NCBI RefSeq assembly: GCF_002813915.1
Contig: NZ_CP019335.1
Location: forward strand, 3,765,777-3,829,776
From: Tenacibaculum sp. SZ-18
GTDB taxonomy: Bacteria > Bacteroidota > Bacteroidia > Flavobacteriales > Flavobacteriaceae
Direction of reading: 5' to 3'
DNA: 64,000 bases
Part shown: positions 42,495 through 50,581 of the stretch, piece by piece
Position numbering within the stretch: the first letter of the stretch is position 1
Layout: each line of letters starts with the position of its first letter
Notes under the pieces: model-generated
Databases searched by the model: none
Seen by the model: the letters and a program-made list of their open reading frames with translations, nothing else
What the model was told of the DNA's origin: nothing
Made by a program: the position numbers and the translations under genes

Positions 42495-44426
42495 CTATTT
42501 CAACACGGTAAACTCTATACTAGAATCGGTAAATACAGAATGCGTTTGTGTTTTAAAATCTTTTTTATCTGCTTTATAAATATTATCTACATACGTTTGT
42601 GGATTCAAATCAATTAAAGGAAACCACGTACTTTGAACTTGAATTTGAAGTTTGTGTCCCTTTTTAATTGTATGAAAAACGTCCTGCAGCTTTATATCAA
42701 CGCTTGTTTTCTTATTTGGAGTAAATGGTTCAGGATCTGAGAAACTATTTCTAAAACGACCTCTTAACACTTCACTGCGCACCATCATATGATAATTGCT
42801 TAGCTTCAGATGAGACTGCATATCCTCATTGTCGTTTTTCAAATCACTTGGATGAACATCAATTACCTTAACAATCCAATCAGCAGCAGTTCCTGTCGTT
42901 GCTACATTTAACCTCGCTAAAATGTCTCCAGCTAAGGTCATTTCTTCTTCCATAACTTCAGTTTCAAATACCAAAACATCTGGTCTTCTCGCAGCAAAAC
43001 GTTGATCATCTGTCATATATTTTCTAGGAGTGAAAACAGTCTTGATATCTTCTGAATATGGAACAGGTCGTTTGATATCACTTACAAACTTAATAGATGT
43101 TATCATTTGATTATTTAATGGAGGAATAATATGTAGATTATTGTTTCGAGAAAGGAAAAGTCTATGTTTTTTAGTATTCTTAGGAGGCCAAACATCATAT
43201 GATTTCCATTCTTTTTTACCAGTATCGTAAACATAAGCTTCTGGCAATCCGCTTTCTTTTGAACCATTTCCTTTTAAGAAATGATTGAAGAATTTTGTTT
43301 CAATATTTTTCTGGAAGTTTAATGAAATAGAATCTCCGAAATAATAATTTCCAACTGCATTTTTCACTTTACTACGAGACCATCCTCCATGATCCCAAGG
43401 ACCAAATACAACTGTATTGTAATTATTAGGCTGATTTTTTTCAATCCCCTTATACGTTTCTAACGGACCGTATAAATCTTCTGCATCAAACCATCCACCC
43501 ACAATCATTGTTGCTACTGTAGAAGGTACTTTATCTAAATGCTGAATGATTCCTTTACTTTGCCAAACTGAATCATAGTTCGGATGTTCTACAATTTCTT
43601 TCCAGAAGAAATCATCAATATCACTTTTTGAAGCCACATTTTTAGAGTCTGGTTTGTCGTATTGGAAATACTCGTTTAAGTTTTTCAATGGACCTTTATC
43701 CAAGAAGAATTGATATTGATCTTGCGTATTCATTTTTGGGAAAGAATACCAAGCACTATCCGTTGGTTCATCCTTATACGTTCCAAATAATGAAATTGCT
43801 CTAAAATAGCTTAATAAAAATGCTCCGTTATGGTGGAAATCATCAAAGAAAAAGTCTCCAATACAAGCTTGTGGAGAAGCTGCTTTTAAAGCAGGATGCG
43901 CATCAATTGTTGAAACTGTAGCATAATGTCCTGGATAAGAAATTCCCCAAGTTCCAACTTTTCCATTGTTATGAGGAACATTTTTAATCAACCAGTCAAT
44001 AGTGTCATAAGTATCAGTAGTTTCGTCCGACTGTTTTTCAGTTTTGTTTGGAATATAAGCACGCATGTTATCATAAACACCTTCGCTCATCCAACGTCCT
44101 CTTACATCTTCATAAACGATAATGTTTCCTTCTTTCATTAAAATTTCATTCGGACCAATTTTTGGTCGCATTTGATCTTCACCATAAGGTCTGCAGCTAT
44201 ATGGTGTACGTTGTAATAAAATAGGATAGGTTTTAGTAGTGTCTTTAGGAGCGTAAATCGTAGCATGTAATTTTACGCCGTCTCGCATTGTAATTTTTAC
44301 TTCTTTCTTGGTGTAGTTTTCTTTTACATAATTTACAGGCTTTGTCTCTTCTTTAGTCGTTGTTTTACAACTAAAAGAAACTACCAATAATAGTAAAAGT
44401 GATAATTTGGTAAGGTGTGTTTTCAT
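42495..44426 (-). CDS. CocE/NonD-family hydrolase, lipoprotein
   Basis: An exported serine hydrolase of the Xaa-Pro dipeptidyl-peptidase (S15)/CocE group. The lipoprotein signal ends at Cys20 (VVSFSC). The alpha/beta-hydrolase domain shows ITMRDGVKLHATIYAP, the oxyanion Tyr in RTPYSCRPYG, the nucleophile Ser163 in GISYPG and the His in GPWDHGGW. The C-terminal part (from about residue 430) is the jelly-roll domain typical of the family (AGDILARLNVATTGTAADWIVKVID). Possible activities are glutaryl-amide or ester hydrolysis or dipeptidyl-peptidase; which one cannot be told. It is monocistronic and 90 nt from dxs, on the same strand. Confidence 0.9.
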   Translation of the reverse strand: MKTHLTKLSLLLLLVVSFSCKTTTKEETKPVNYVKENYTKKEVKITMRDGVKLHATIYAPKDTTKTYPILLQRTPYSCRPYGEDQMRPKIGPNEILMKEGNIIVYEDVRGRWMSEGVYDNMRAYIPNKTEKQSDETTDTYDTIDWLIKNVPHNNGKVGTWGISYPGHYATVSTIDAHPALKAASPQACIGDFFFDDFHHNGAFLLSYFRAISLFGTYKDEPTDSAWYSFPKMNTQDQYQFFLDKGPLKNLNEYFQYDKPDSKNVASKSDIDDFFWKEIVEHPNYDSVWQSKGIIQHLDKVPSTVATMIVGGWFDAEDLYGPLETYKGIEKNQPNNYNTVVFGPWDHGGWSRSKVKNAVGNYYFGDSISLNFQKNIETKFFNHFLKGNGSKESGLPEAYVYDTGKKEWKSYDVWPPKNTKKHRLFLSRNNNLHIIPPLNNQMITSIKFVSDIKRPVPYSEDIKTVFTPRKYMTDDQRFAARRPDVLVFETEVMEEEMTLAGDILARLNVATTGTAADWIVKVIDVHPSDLKNDNEDMQSHLKLSNYHMMVRSEVLRGRFRNSFSDPEPFTPNKKTSVDIKLQDVFHTIKKGHKLQIQVQSTWFPLIDLNPQTYVDNIYKADKKDFKTQTHSVFTDSSIEFTVLK

Positions 44427-44515
44427 ATTTGATTGATATATTCAGGTAAATATAACCAATGCTATATTCTCAACATGTTAAAATCTGAAGATACCTTCAT
44501 ATTTTAAGAAAAAAC

Positions 44516-46291
44516 TTACTTTATTAAATTGTTGATTTGAATAGAAATAGAAACTGAATCTATTTTGCAAAGTTGTTGAAGTTCATCAATAGTTCCATGA
44601 TTGATAAAAGTATCAGGAATACCTAAGACAGTGATTGAATTGTTATACTTATGTGTTGCCGCGAATTCTAAAATAGCAGATCCAAAACCTCCATTTACAG
44701 TTCCGTCTTCAATAGTTAAAATTTTATCAAACTTCTGAAATACAGAGTGTAATAATTTTTTATCTAAAGGTTTAACGAATCGCAAATCATAATGCGCAAC
44801 GTTGGCTTTATCAGTTACTAAATGTATTGCTTCCGAAACATTTTTGGCAATAGTTCCAATGGATAAAACAGCAATATCTGTTCCTTCTTTTATACAGGTT
44901 CCTTTTCCAATTTCTATAGCTTCAAAAGGTTGTTGCCAATCTAAAGTAATTCCTCTTCCTCTAGGATATCGAATTGCAATTGGATGATCTAATCCGAGTT
45001 GAGCGGTGTACATTATATTTCGTAACTCTACTTCATTTCGTGGAGCGAAAATGATCATATTTGGTATGCAACGTAAATAGGCTAAATCGAAAACTCCATG
45101 GTGTGTCGCTCCGTCTTGTCCAACTAAACCTGCTCTATCCAAACAAAAAATTACAGGAAGGTTTTGAGTAGCAACATCATGAATAATTTGATCATAAGCT
45201 CTTTGCAAAAAAGTAGAATACACATTACAAAAAGGGATGATTCCTTCAGTAGCCATACCAGCTGCTAAAGTAACTGCATGCTGTTCTGCAATGCCAACAT
45301 CAAAGGTTCTTTCAGGAAATTTATCCAACATAAATTTCAGCGAACTTCCAGTAAGCATAGCTGGAGTAATTCCTACAATTTTTTCATTTTGTTGTGCTAA
45401 TTCTACAATGGTTTTACCAAATACATCTTGGTACTTTGGAGGTTGTGTAATACTAGGTTTTGGTAAGAGATCACCAGAAAATTTATCAAATTTTCCTGGA
45501 GCATGATATTTCACCTGATCTTCTTCTGCTTGCTTTAATCCTTTTCCTTTTGTTGTTGTAACATGCAAGAATTTTGGACCTTTAATTTCTTTCAAGCGAT
45601 TTAATTCAGAAATTAATTCTTCTAAATTATGACCATCAATTGGTCCAGAATAATCAAAGTTTAAAGCTTCAATGATATTGTGTTGCTCAATATCACTTCG
45701 CTTTGATTTCATTCGAGTTAAATATTCCTTTAACGCACCTACTGAAGGGTCAATTCCAATAGCATTGTCATTTAAAATAACCAACAAATTTGCATTTGTA
45801 ACACCAGCATGATTTAAGGCTTCGAATGCCATTCCACTAGCAATTGAAGCATCACCAATCACAGCAATATGTTGTTTGTCTTCCTTTTTAATTTGAGAAG
45901 CGATTGCCATTCCTAATGCCGCAGAAATGGAAGTAGAAGAATGTCCAACTCCAAAAGTGTCGTATTCACTTTCATTTCGTTTGGGAAAGCCTGAAATTCC
46001 GTTTAATTGCCGATTCGTATGAAAAATATCTTTTCGACCTGTTAAAATTTTATGTCCATATGCCTGATGTCCAACATCCCAAACTAGTAAATCTTCAGGA
46101 GTATTAAACACATAATGTAACGCAATGGTTAATTCTACCACTCCTAAACTGGCACCTAAATGTCCTTCTTTTGTAGCTACAACATCAATTATAAAACGTC
46201 TTAATTCTTGAGCTAATTTGGGCAATTGCTCAGGATTTAAATTCCTAACATCCTTAGGGAAATTAATATGTTGTAACAACTTTTCAGACAT
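44516..46291 (-). CDS. dxs: 1-deoxy-D-xylulose-5-phosphate synthase
   Basis: First enzyme of the MEP isoprenoid pathway: pyruvate plus glyceraldehyde-3-phosphate to DXP, thiamine-diphosphate dependent. Blocks seen: RRFIIDVVATKEGHLGASLGVVELTIALHY, WDVGHQAYGHKILTGR, the TPP-binding VIGDASIASGMAFEALNHAG (GDA in place of the usual GDG, a change I recall as common in Bacteroidetes), FDVGIAEQHAVTLAAGMA and YPRGRGI. At 591 aa it is slightly shorter than the E. coli enzyme. The ATG lies 4 nt after a TACATTTG box, so the mRNA is probably leaderless. It is divergent from rsmI. Confidence 0.96.
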   Translation of the reverse strand: MSEKLLQHINFPKDVRNLNPEQLPKLAQELRRFIIDVVATKEGHLGASLGVVELTIALHYVFNTPEDLLVWDVGHQAYGHKILTGRKDIFHTNRQLNGISGFPKRNESEYDTFGVGHSSTSISAALGMAIASQIKKEDKQHIAVIGDASIASGMAFEALNHAGVTNANLLVILNDNAIGIDPSVGALKEYLTRMKSKRSDIEQHNIIEALNFDYSGPIDGHNLEELISELNRLKEIKGPKFLHVTTTKGKGLKQAEEDQVKYHAPGKFDKFSGDLLPKPSITQPPKYQDVFGKTIVELAQQNEKIVGITPAMLTGSSLKFMLDKFPERTFDVGIAEQHAVTLAAGMATEGIIPFCNVYSTFLQRAYDQIIHDVATQNLPVIFCLDRAGLVGQDGATHHGVFDLAYLRCIPNMIIFAPRNEVELRNIMYTAQLGLDHPIAIRYPRGRGITLDWQQPFEAIEIGKGTCIKEGTDIAVLSIGTIAKNVSEAIHLVTDKANVAHYDLRFVKPLDKKLLHSVFQKFDKILTIEDGTVNGGFGSAILEFAATHKYNNSITVLGIPDTFINHGTIDELQQLCKIDSVSISIQINNLIK

Positions 46292-46295
46292 GAGA

Positions 46296-46303
46296 CAAAT
46301 GTA
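46296..46303 (-). promoter_or_regulatory. promoter -7 element for dxs
   Basis: TACATTTG on the minus strand, exact TAnnTTTG, ending only 4 nt before the dxs ATG; a start about 6 nt downstream would give a leaderless mRNA. Confidence 0.5.
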
Positions 46304-46317
46304 CTAAAACTTTGTTG

Positions 46318-46325
46318 TAGCTTTG
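46318..46325 (+). promoter_or_regulatory. promoter -7 element for rsmI
   Basis: TAGCTTTG, exact TAnnTTTG, ending 4 nt before the rsmI ATG. It mirrors the arrangement for dxs on the other strand. Confidence 0.5.
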
Positions 46326-46329
46326 TTAT

Positions 46330-47001
46330 ATGAGTAAACTGTATTTGGTACCTACACCGATAGGAAATTTAGAAGATATCACGTTTAGAGCACTAACTGT
46401 TTTAAAGGAAGTAGATTATATTTTAGCAGAAGATACAAGAACTAGTGGAAAACTGCTAAAACACTTTGATATTAGCACACCAATGCAATCTCATCATATG
46501 CATAACGAGCATAAAACAGTTGAGAATATTGTTAAACGAATTCAAGCTGGAGAAACATTTGCTTTAATTTCTGATGCTGGTACTCCGGCAATTTCTGATC
46601 CAGGATTTTTACTTACAAGAGCTTGCATTCAGAAAGGAATAGCAGTTGAATGTTTACCTGGAGCAACAGCTTTTGTTCCTGCTTTAGTGAATTCAGGTTT
46701 ACCCAATGATAAATTTGTTTTCGAAGGTTTTTTACCGGTTAAAAAAGGTAGACAAACCCGATTGAAACTTTTAGCAGAAGAAAGCAGAACAATGATTTTC
46801 TATGAAAGCCCACATAAACTTCTAAAAACTTTATCGAATTTCGCCGAATATTTTGGCGAAGAACGTCAAGTTTCAGTTTCTAGAGAGCTTACTAAAATGT
46901 TCGAAGAAACCAAGCGAGGAAGTGTAAAAGAAATACTATCATACTATACTGAAAAACCGGCTAAAGGCGAAATTGTAATTATTGTTGATGGTAAAAAATA
47001 A
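46330..47001 (+). CDS. rsmI: 16S rRNA (cytidine(1402)-2'-O)-methyltransferase
   Basis: SAM-dependent enzyme that 2'-O-methylates C1402 of 16S rRNA in the decoding centre. Family blocks: VPTPIGNLEDITFRAL, AEDTRTSGKLLKHF, LISDAGTPAISDPGF (SAM binding) and FEGFLPVKKGRQTRL, with SRELTKMFEETKRGS near the end. The length of 223 aa is typical for the Bacteroidetes form without the long C-terminal extension. Its start is 38 nt from the divergent dxs start. The gene downstream is on the other strand and ends 1 nt away. Confidence 0.95.
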   Translation: MSKLYLVPTPIGNLEDITFRALTVLKEVDYILAEDTRTSGKLLKHFDISTPMQSHHMHNEHKTVENIVKRIQAGETFALISDAGTPAISDPGFLLTRACIQKGIAVECLPGATAFVPALVNSGLPNDKFVFEGFLPVKKGRQTRLKLLAEESRTMIFYESPHKLLKTLSNFAEYFGEERQVSVSRELTKMFEETKRGSVKEILSYYTEKPAKGEIVIIVDGKK

Positions 47002-47002
47002 G

Positions 47003-47695
47003 TTAAACTAGTCTGTATTCTGGATATTGTTCTTCTAGTAATTCATCTGCCTTATTTGGAATTAATACTAAGGTGATATATCCAACGAGTAATAATATTA
47101 CCAAGAAAACAGCTACTAGAAAAGCATATTGCATTTCTTGAAATAAATCTCCGAACTGAAATATGTTGAAAGCATTACTAAACAGTATTAGGAAATTAGA
47201 GGAAGCCAGTTTAAAAATGATGTCTTCAAGCAACCAGTTTTTTCCAGTTTCTTTTACCTTTCTTTTATGTTTTACGATAAGTAATCTGCATCTAACAAAA
47301 AAGTAAACGATATAAATTCCTAGGATAGTATAATAGAAATATGTTCCTAATGTTGGCAATCTAAGGATAGTATAAAACAGAAAAAATAAGGTTAATGTTG
47401 TTGCAAGTTTTGGGAGTTTAAACCATTCTTTAAACATTGTCCATAAAATTTTACGATATCTCTTTCCAACCTGTTTTTGCTTTTCTTCTACGACATTCAT
47501 AAAACCAAAAACACCAAATTTTTTGAAAGATTTATCTCTTGCTTTTTCGAAGCTAAGATCCGGATTTTCTTCCCAAATAGCTTCGATATCATTTGCTAGA
47601 TGATCCACTAATTCTGTTTGAACATCGTAATGCACAACGAAATGTTTTCTTGTAAACTCATATAATTCTGTTATGTTAGTTTCTGTTAGTTTCAC
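47003..47695 (-). CDS. HAAS-like membrane protein, third of three paralogues
   Basis: A 230-aa protein with a soluble N-terminal helical domain (residues 1-85; DVQTELVDHLANDIEAIWEENPDLSFEKA) and four membrane segments (about 95-115, 122-146, 165-185 and 193-219). The DVxxELVDHLAxxIE pattern is shared with the two preceding genes and recalls HAAS-type (PadR-associated) membrane proteins. The second gene overlaps it by 4 nt (ATGA). It is the last gene of the padR operon, 1 nt from the convergent rsmI. The substrate or partner is unknown; I infer an envelope-stress or signalling role from the regulator type. Confidence 0.75.
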   Translation of the reverse strand: MKLTETNITELYEFTRKHFVVHYDVQTELVDHLANDIEAIWEENPDLSFEKARDKSFKKFGVFGFMNVVEEKQKQVGKRYRKILWTMFKEWFKLPKLATTLTLFFLFYTILRLPTLGTYFYYTILGIYIVYFFVRCRLLIVKHKRKVKETGKNWLLEDIIFKLASSNFLILFSNAFNIFQFGDLFQEMQYAFLVAVFLVILLLVGYITLVLIPNKADELLEEQYPEYRLV

Positions 47696-48363
47696 AGCGT
47701 CATCAGTTTTTTGTAAACGTCGTTTGTTTTTTCGAATTCTTTGAAAAAGAACTTAATTCCAAGTGCAGTTTGAATTGTGGTTATTCCAAAAATAAGAGCA
47801 ACTAATATTGGATAATTGAAAATATTAAAGTCAAAAAAGATTTTGGGTAATAAGATAAAACAATTAAAAAAACTCAAAGAGAAAAATGCGATACTTGAAA
47901 CATGATTTAAATGAATTGATCGATAGAACATCTTTCTTGTGAAGAAAAATATCATTGGAAAAACTAGACCTAATAATATCAATAAACTGAAATATTTAAG
48001 TAGTTCTTTATAATGAGCAACTTCATAAAAAGCATATAATAACACAATAGAAATAGCAACAATTACTGGATTCGAAAAATCTTCTTTCATTGCTTTAGAG
48101 AATCTTTTTCTGACTTTCTTAGAAATGCTGTTGTGATGATCTTTAATTATTTCTTCAAAATTACTACCGTTAAAATTTTCCTTCCAACCCATTATTTTGA
48201 AAACTTCAAACACCCTTTTTTTAAAGTTTAAGTTTGAATCTGATTGCTGTTCAAGTTCAGAGACTATATGATCTAACATTTCGATTCGAACGTCCCAGAA
48301 TTTAACGCCATTATCGTATAATATATCATCGATATATTTTATTTGTTCTTTACTCAACTCCAT
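47692..48363 (-). CDS. HAAS-like membrane protein, second of three paralogues
   Basis: A 223-aa protein. Residues 1-75 form the soluble domain, starting MELSKEQIKYIDDILYDNGVKFWDVRIEMLDHIVSELE, close in pattern to the paralogue upstream. Four hydrophobic segments follow (about 100-116, 125-144, 155-174 and 178-200). It starts 3 nt after its upstream neighbour and overlaps the downstream one by 4 nt, so the three are translationally coupled. The copies have diverged greatly outside the N-terminal motif, which speaks for an old duplication. Function unknown. Confidence 0.75.
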   Translation of the reverse strand: MELSKEQIKYIDDILYDNGVKFWDVRIEMLDHIVSELEQQSDSNLNFKKRVFEVFKIMGWKENFNGSNFEEIIKDHHNSISKKVRKRFSKAMKEDFSNPVIVAISIVLLYAFYEVAHYKELLKYFSLLILLGLVFPMIFFFTRKMFYRSIHLNHVSSIAFFSLSFFNCFILLPKIFFDFNIFNYPILVALIFGITTIQTALGIKFFFKEFEKTNDVYKKLMTL

Positions 48364-48366
48364 AGC

Positions 48367-49032
48367 TTATTGAATTAAAAAATTATATTTCTGTTCAATT
48401 ATTTTTTTTTGATTAAAAAAGTGAAAATTGATAAGTGAAATGCCAATAAGAGAAATCAAAAATAAGTACATCATTGTTGTAGAGTAATTTCCTTTATATA
48501 GTACATTAGAAATATTAGGGAAGTTTAAAGGAAGAATCACTAAGAAAGAATTTAGAACTGTGTAGAATTTTACAAATTTTACGTTTGCAAATTTCTTTCC
48601 GAAAGTTCTAAGCTTTAATAGAATGAATAGATAACTTCCAATTAGAAGCATAAATAAGGCTATACTTATTTCCTTGAGATATAGATTTCCAAATTGAATA
48701 CATAAGAAGATCAAAATAGAAATCGGCAATAGAATTTTTGGTTTTGATGTTAGTTTGAAGATACCTTTGCATAAATTCTTTGTGTAGAACCAGTTCAACT
48801 TTTTTACTTGACTTTTATATTTAATTTCAAACTCTTTTTTTCGACTTAACATGTATTTTAAAAATGATGTTTGAAAACCATCATCTTTAAAAAACGCATT
48901 AATATCTTTCACATTATCTTCTATTTCTGAAGCAATATGATCCACCATTTCAAAACGAATATCAATGTACTCAACACCAATAGCTTCAAGAAATGAATCT
49001 ATTTTTTTAATCTGTTCTTTATTCAGTTCCAT
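48367..49032 (-). CDS. HAAS-like membrane protein, first of three paralogues
   Basis: A 221-aa protein with the same layout as the next two: N-terminal MELNKEQIKKIDSFLEAIGVEYIDIRFEMVDHIASEIE, a soluble helical domain to about residue 95, then four membrane segments (about 98-117, 122-141, 150-170 and 178-205). It starts 5 nt after the padR stop. The order padR then membrane protein resembles padR-DUF1700/HAAS pairs of Firmicutes, where the regulator controls its neighbour. Here the partner gene is triplicated. Function unknown. Confidence 0.75.
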   Translation of the reverse strand: MELNKEQIKKIDSFLEAIGVEYIDIRFEMVDHIASEIEDNVKDINAFFKDDGFQTSFLKYMLSRKKEFEIKYKSQVKKLNWFYTKNLCKGIFKLTSKPKILLPISILIFLCIQFGNLYLKEISIALFMLLIGSYLFILLKLRTFGKKFANVKFVKFYTVLNSFLVILPLNFPNISNVLYKGNYSTTMMYLFLISLIGISLINFHFFNQKKIIEQKYNFLIQ

Positions 49033-49037
49033 AGTTG

Positions 49038-49376
49038 TTATTCTATACTAAATTTAGGATTTACTAAATGTTGCATTGTGTTTAAAAACTCTTGCATTTG
49101 TGCTAACCGATTAACGGTTTCTTTAGTTCCTGTTTCAGTTAGTTTATAATATTTTCTTAAGCGATTCCCCACCTTTGCAACTTCAACATCTAACAGTCCT
49201 TCTGCTTCTAATTTGTGTAATGCAGGATATAAGGCTCCTTCTGTAATGTGCAATTCTCCCTTAGTCAATTCCTTTACTTTTTGAGTAATTTCATAACCAT
49301 ACATTTTATCATTTTCTGCTAATAGTTTTAAAATGATCGTTTGTAAAGAACCTTTGTATAATTTTTGATTTCCCAT
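49038..49376 (-). CDS. PadR-family transcriptional regulator
   Basis: A winged-helix repressor of 112 aa (short subfamily of PadR). Family pattern: KGSLQTIILKLLAENDKMYGYEITQKV, ELHITEGALYPALHKLEAEGLL and RLRKYYKLTETG. The ligand is unknown. It heads an operon with three membrane proteins. Two 21-bp palindromes with identical layout lie directly upstream (49390-49410 and 49432-49452) and enclose the -7 box, which strongly suggests self-repression. The start is ATG at 49376. PadR regulators are usually released by small phenolics, drugs or envelope stress, so the operon may answer such a signal. Confidence 0.92.
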   Translation of the reverse strand: MGNQKLYKGSLQTIILKLLAENDKMYGYEITQKVKELTKGELHITEGALYPALHKLEAEGLLDVEVAKVGNRLRKYYKLTETGTKETVNRLAQMQEFLNTMQHLVNPKFSIE

Positions 49377-49389
49377 GCCCTACTTTTTA

Positions 49390-49410
49390 ATACCTAAGTT
49401 TTTTAGGTAT
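49390..49410. promoter_or_regulatory. operator-like palindrome 1 of padR
   Basis: ATACCTAA, 5-nt spacer, TTAGGTAT. It lies around the expected transcription start of padR, 14 nt before its ATG. Confidence 0.7.
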
Positions 49411-49411
49411 G

Positions 49412-49419
49412 CAAATATA
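49412..49419 (-). promoter_or_regulatory. padR promoter -7 element
   Basis: TATATTTG on the minus strand, exact TAnnTTTG, placed between the two palindromes. Confidence 0.6.
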
Positions 49420-49431
49420 CATAATTTTCTT

Positions 49432-49452
49432 ATACATAAAAATCTTATGTAT
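49432..49452. promoter_or_regulatory. operator-like palindrome 2 of padR
   Basis: ATACATAA, 5-nt spacer, TTATGTAT, starting 42 nt (four helical turns) from palindrome 1 and covering the expected -33 region. Confidence 0.65.
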
Positions 49453-49496
49453 GTTATTATCATATGAGTTTAACTTTAAATCTTCTTTTCTTTCCG

Positions 49497-49504
49497 TATT
49501 TTTG
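49497..49504 (+). promoter_or_regulatory. promoter -7 element of the PaaE-like gene
   Basis: TATTTTTG, exact TAnnTTTG, 17 nt before ATG 49522. The G at its end is also the first base of an in-frame GTG that is therefore not a start. Confidence 0.55.
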
Positions 49505-49521
49505 TGTTTAAATTTTTTAGA

Positions 49522-50568
49522 ATGAGTCAATTTCACAAACTGAAGATTAAAGAAGTAATCAGAGAAACTAAAGCGGCTGTTTCCTTAGTTTTTGATATAC
49601 CAGCAAAATTAGCATCAGAGTTTTCTTTTGTTGCTGGACAATACATTACCTTAAAGGCTATTATAAAAGGAGAAGAAGTTCGAAGAGCATATTCTTTATG
49701 TTCTGCTCCGAAGAGCAACACAGTTAAGGTAGCTGTAAAAGCTGTAGAAAATGGAACTTTCTCCGTTTATGCAAATGAAAAGTTACAAGCAGGAGACGAG
49801 TTAGAAGTTTCCTCTCCAGAAGGAAAGTTTATTTTACAACCAGAATCAGCAAAAAACTATTTAGGGTTTACAGCAGGAAGCGGAATTACTCCTGTTTTAT
49901 CAATGGTAAAGTCTGTTTTAGAAAGTAACGATTCTGCAACTTTTACATTAGTTTATGGTAATAAAACCATTGCAGATACTATTTTTTATGCTGAATTGAA
50001 TGAATTAAAATCGAAGTATGATTCAAGGTTCAATTTAAGTTATGTTTTCAGTAGAGAAAATGTCGAGAATACAGTTTTTGGAAGGATTGATAAAGCTCAT
50101 GTAAATTACTTCATAAAGAATATTTACAAAGACATAAAGTTTGACAGCGCATATTTATGTGGACCTGAAGAAATGATAAATGTAGCGTCGGAAACTTTAT
50201 CAGTAAATGGATTTGATAAAGATTCTATTTTATTTGAGTTGTTTACTTCTTCAATTGATGAGGAAGCGGCTAATCAAGTAAAAGACGGACAAACTCAAGT
50301 TGATGTTTTACTAGATGGAGAAACGGTTTCTTTTACCATGCCTCAAGACAAAGATATTTTATCAGAAAGTTTACGTAATGATGTAGACGCCCCTTATTCT
50401 TGTCAAGGTGGAGTTTGTAGTAGTTGTATTGCCATTGTTACGGAAGGAAAAGCAGTAATGGTAAAAAATCAAATTTTAACCGATGCTGAATTAGAAGAAG
50501 GATATATATTAACTTGCCAAGCGCACCCAACAACACCAAAAATTACTGTTGATTTTGATGATGTATAA
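49522..50568 (+). CDS. ferredoxin--NAD(P)H reductase with 2Fe-2S domain (PaaE-like)
   Basis: Electron-transfer flavoprotein of 348 aa: FAD-binding domain (VAGQYITLKAIIKGEEVRRAYSLCSAP, with RAYSLCS as the FAD motif), NAD(P)H-binding domain (GFTAGSGITPVLSMVK; YLCGPEEMI) and a C-terminal plant-type 2Fe-2S ferredoxin (CQGGVCSSC and a fourth Cys in LTCQAHP). The layout is that of PaaE, the reductase of phenylacetyl-CoA epoxidase, but paaABCD are not in the window, so it may serve another oxygenase or desaturase. ATG 49522 is preferred over the in-frame GTG at 49504, which is in the promoter box. It is divergent from padR. A LysE gene follows after 13 nt. Confidence 0.9.
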   Translation: MSQFHKLKIKEVIRETKAAVSLVFDIPAKLASEFSFVAGQYITLKAIIKGEEVRRAYSLCSAPKSNTVKVAVKAVENGTFSVYANEKLQAGDELEVSSPEGKFILQPESAKNYLGFTAGSGITPVLSMVKSVLESNDSATFTLVYGNKTIADTIFYAELNELKSKYDSRFNLSYVFSRENVENTVFGRIDKAHVNYFIKNIYKDIKFDSAYLCGPEEMINVASETLSVNGFDKDSILFELFTSSIDEEAANQVKDGQTQVDVLLDGETVSFTMPQDKDILSESLRNDVDAPYSCQGGVCSSCIAIVTEGKAVMVKNQILTDAELEEGYILTCQAHPTTPKITVDFDDV

Positions 50569-50581
50569 ATTGCTATAAATT

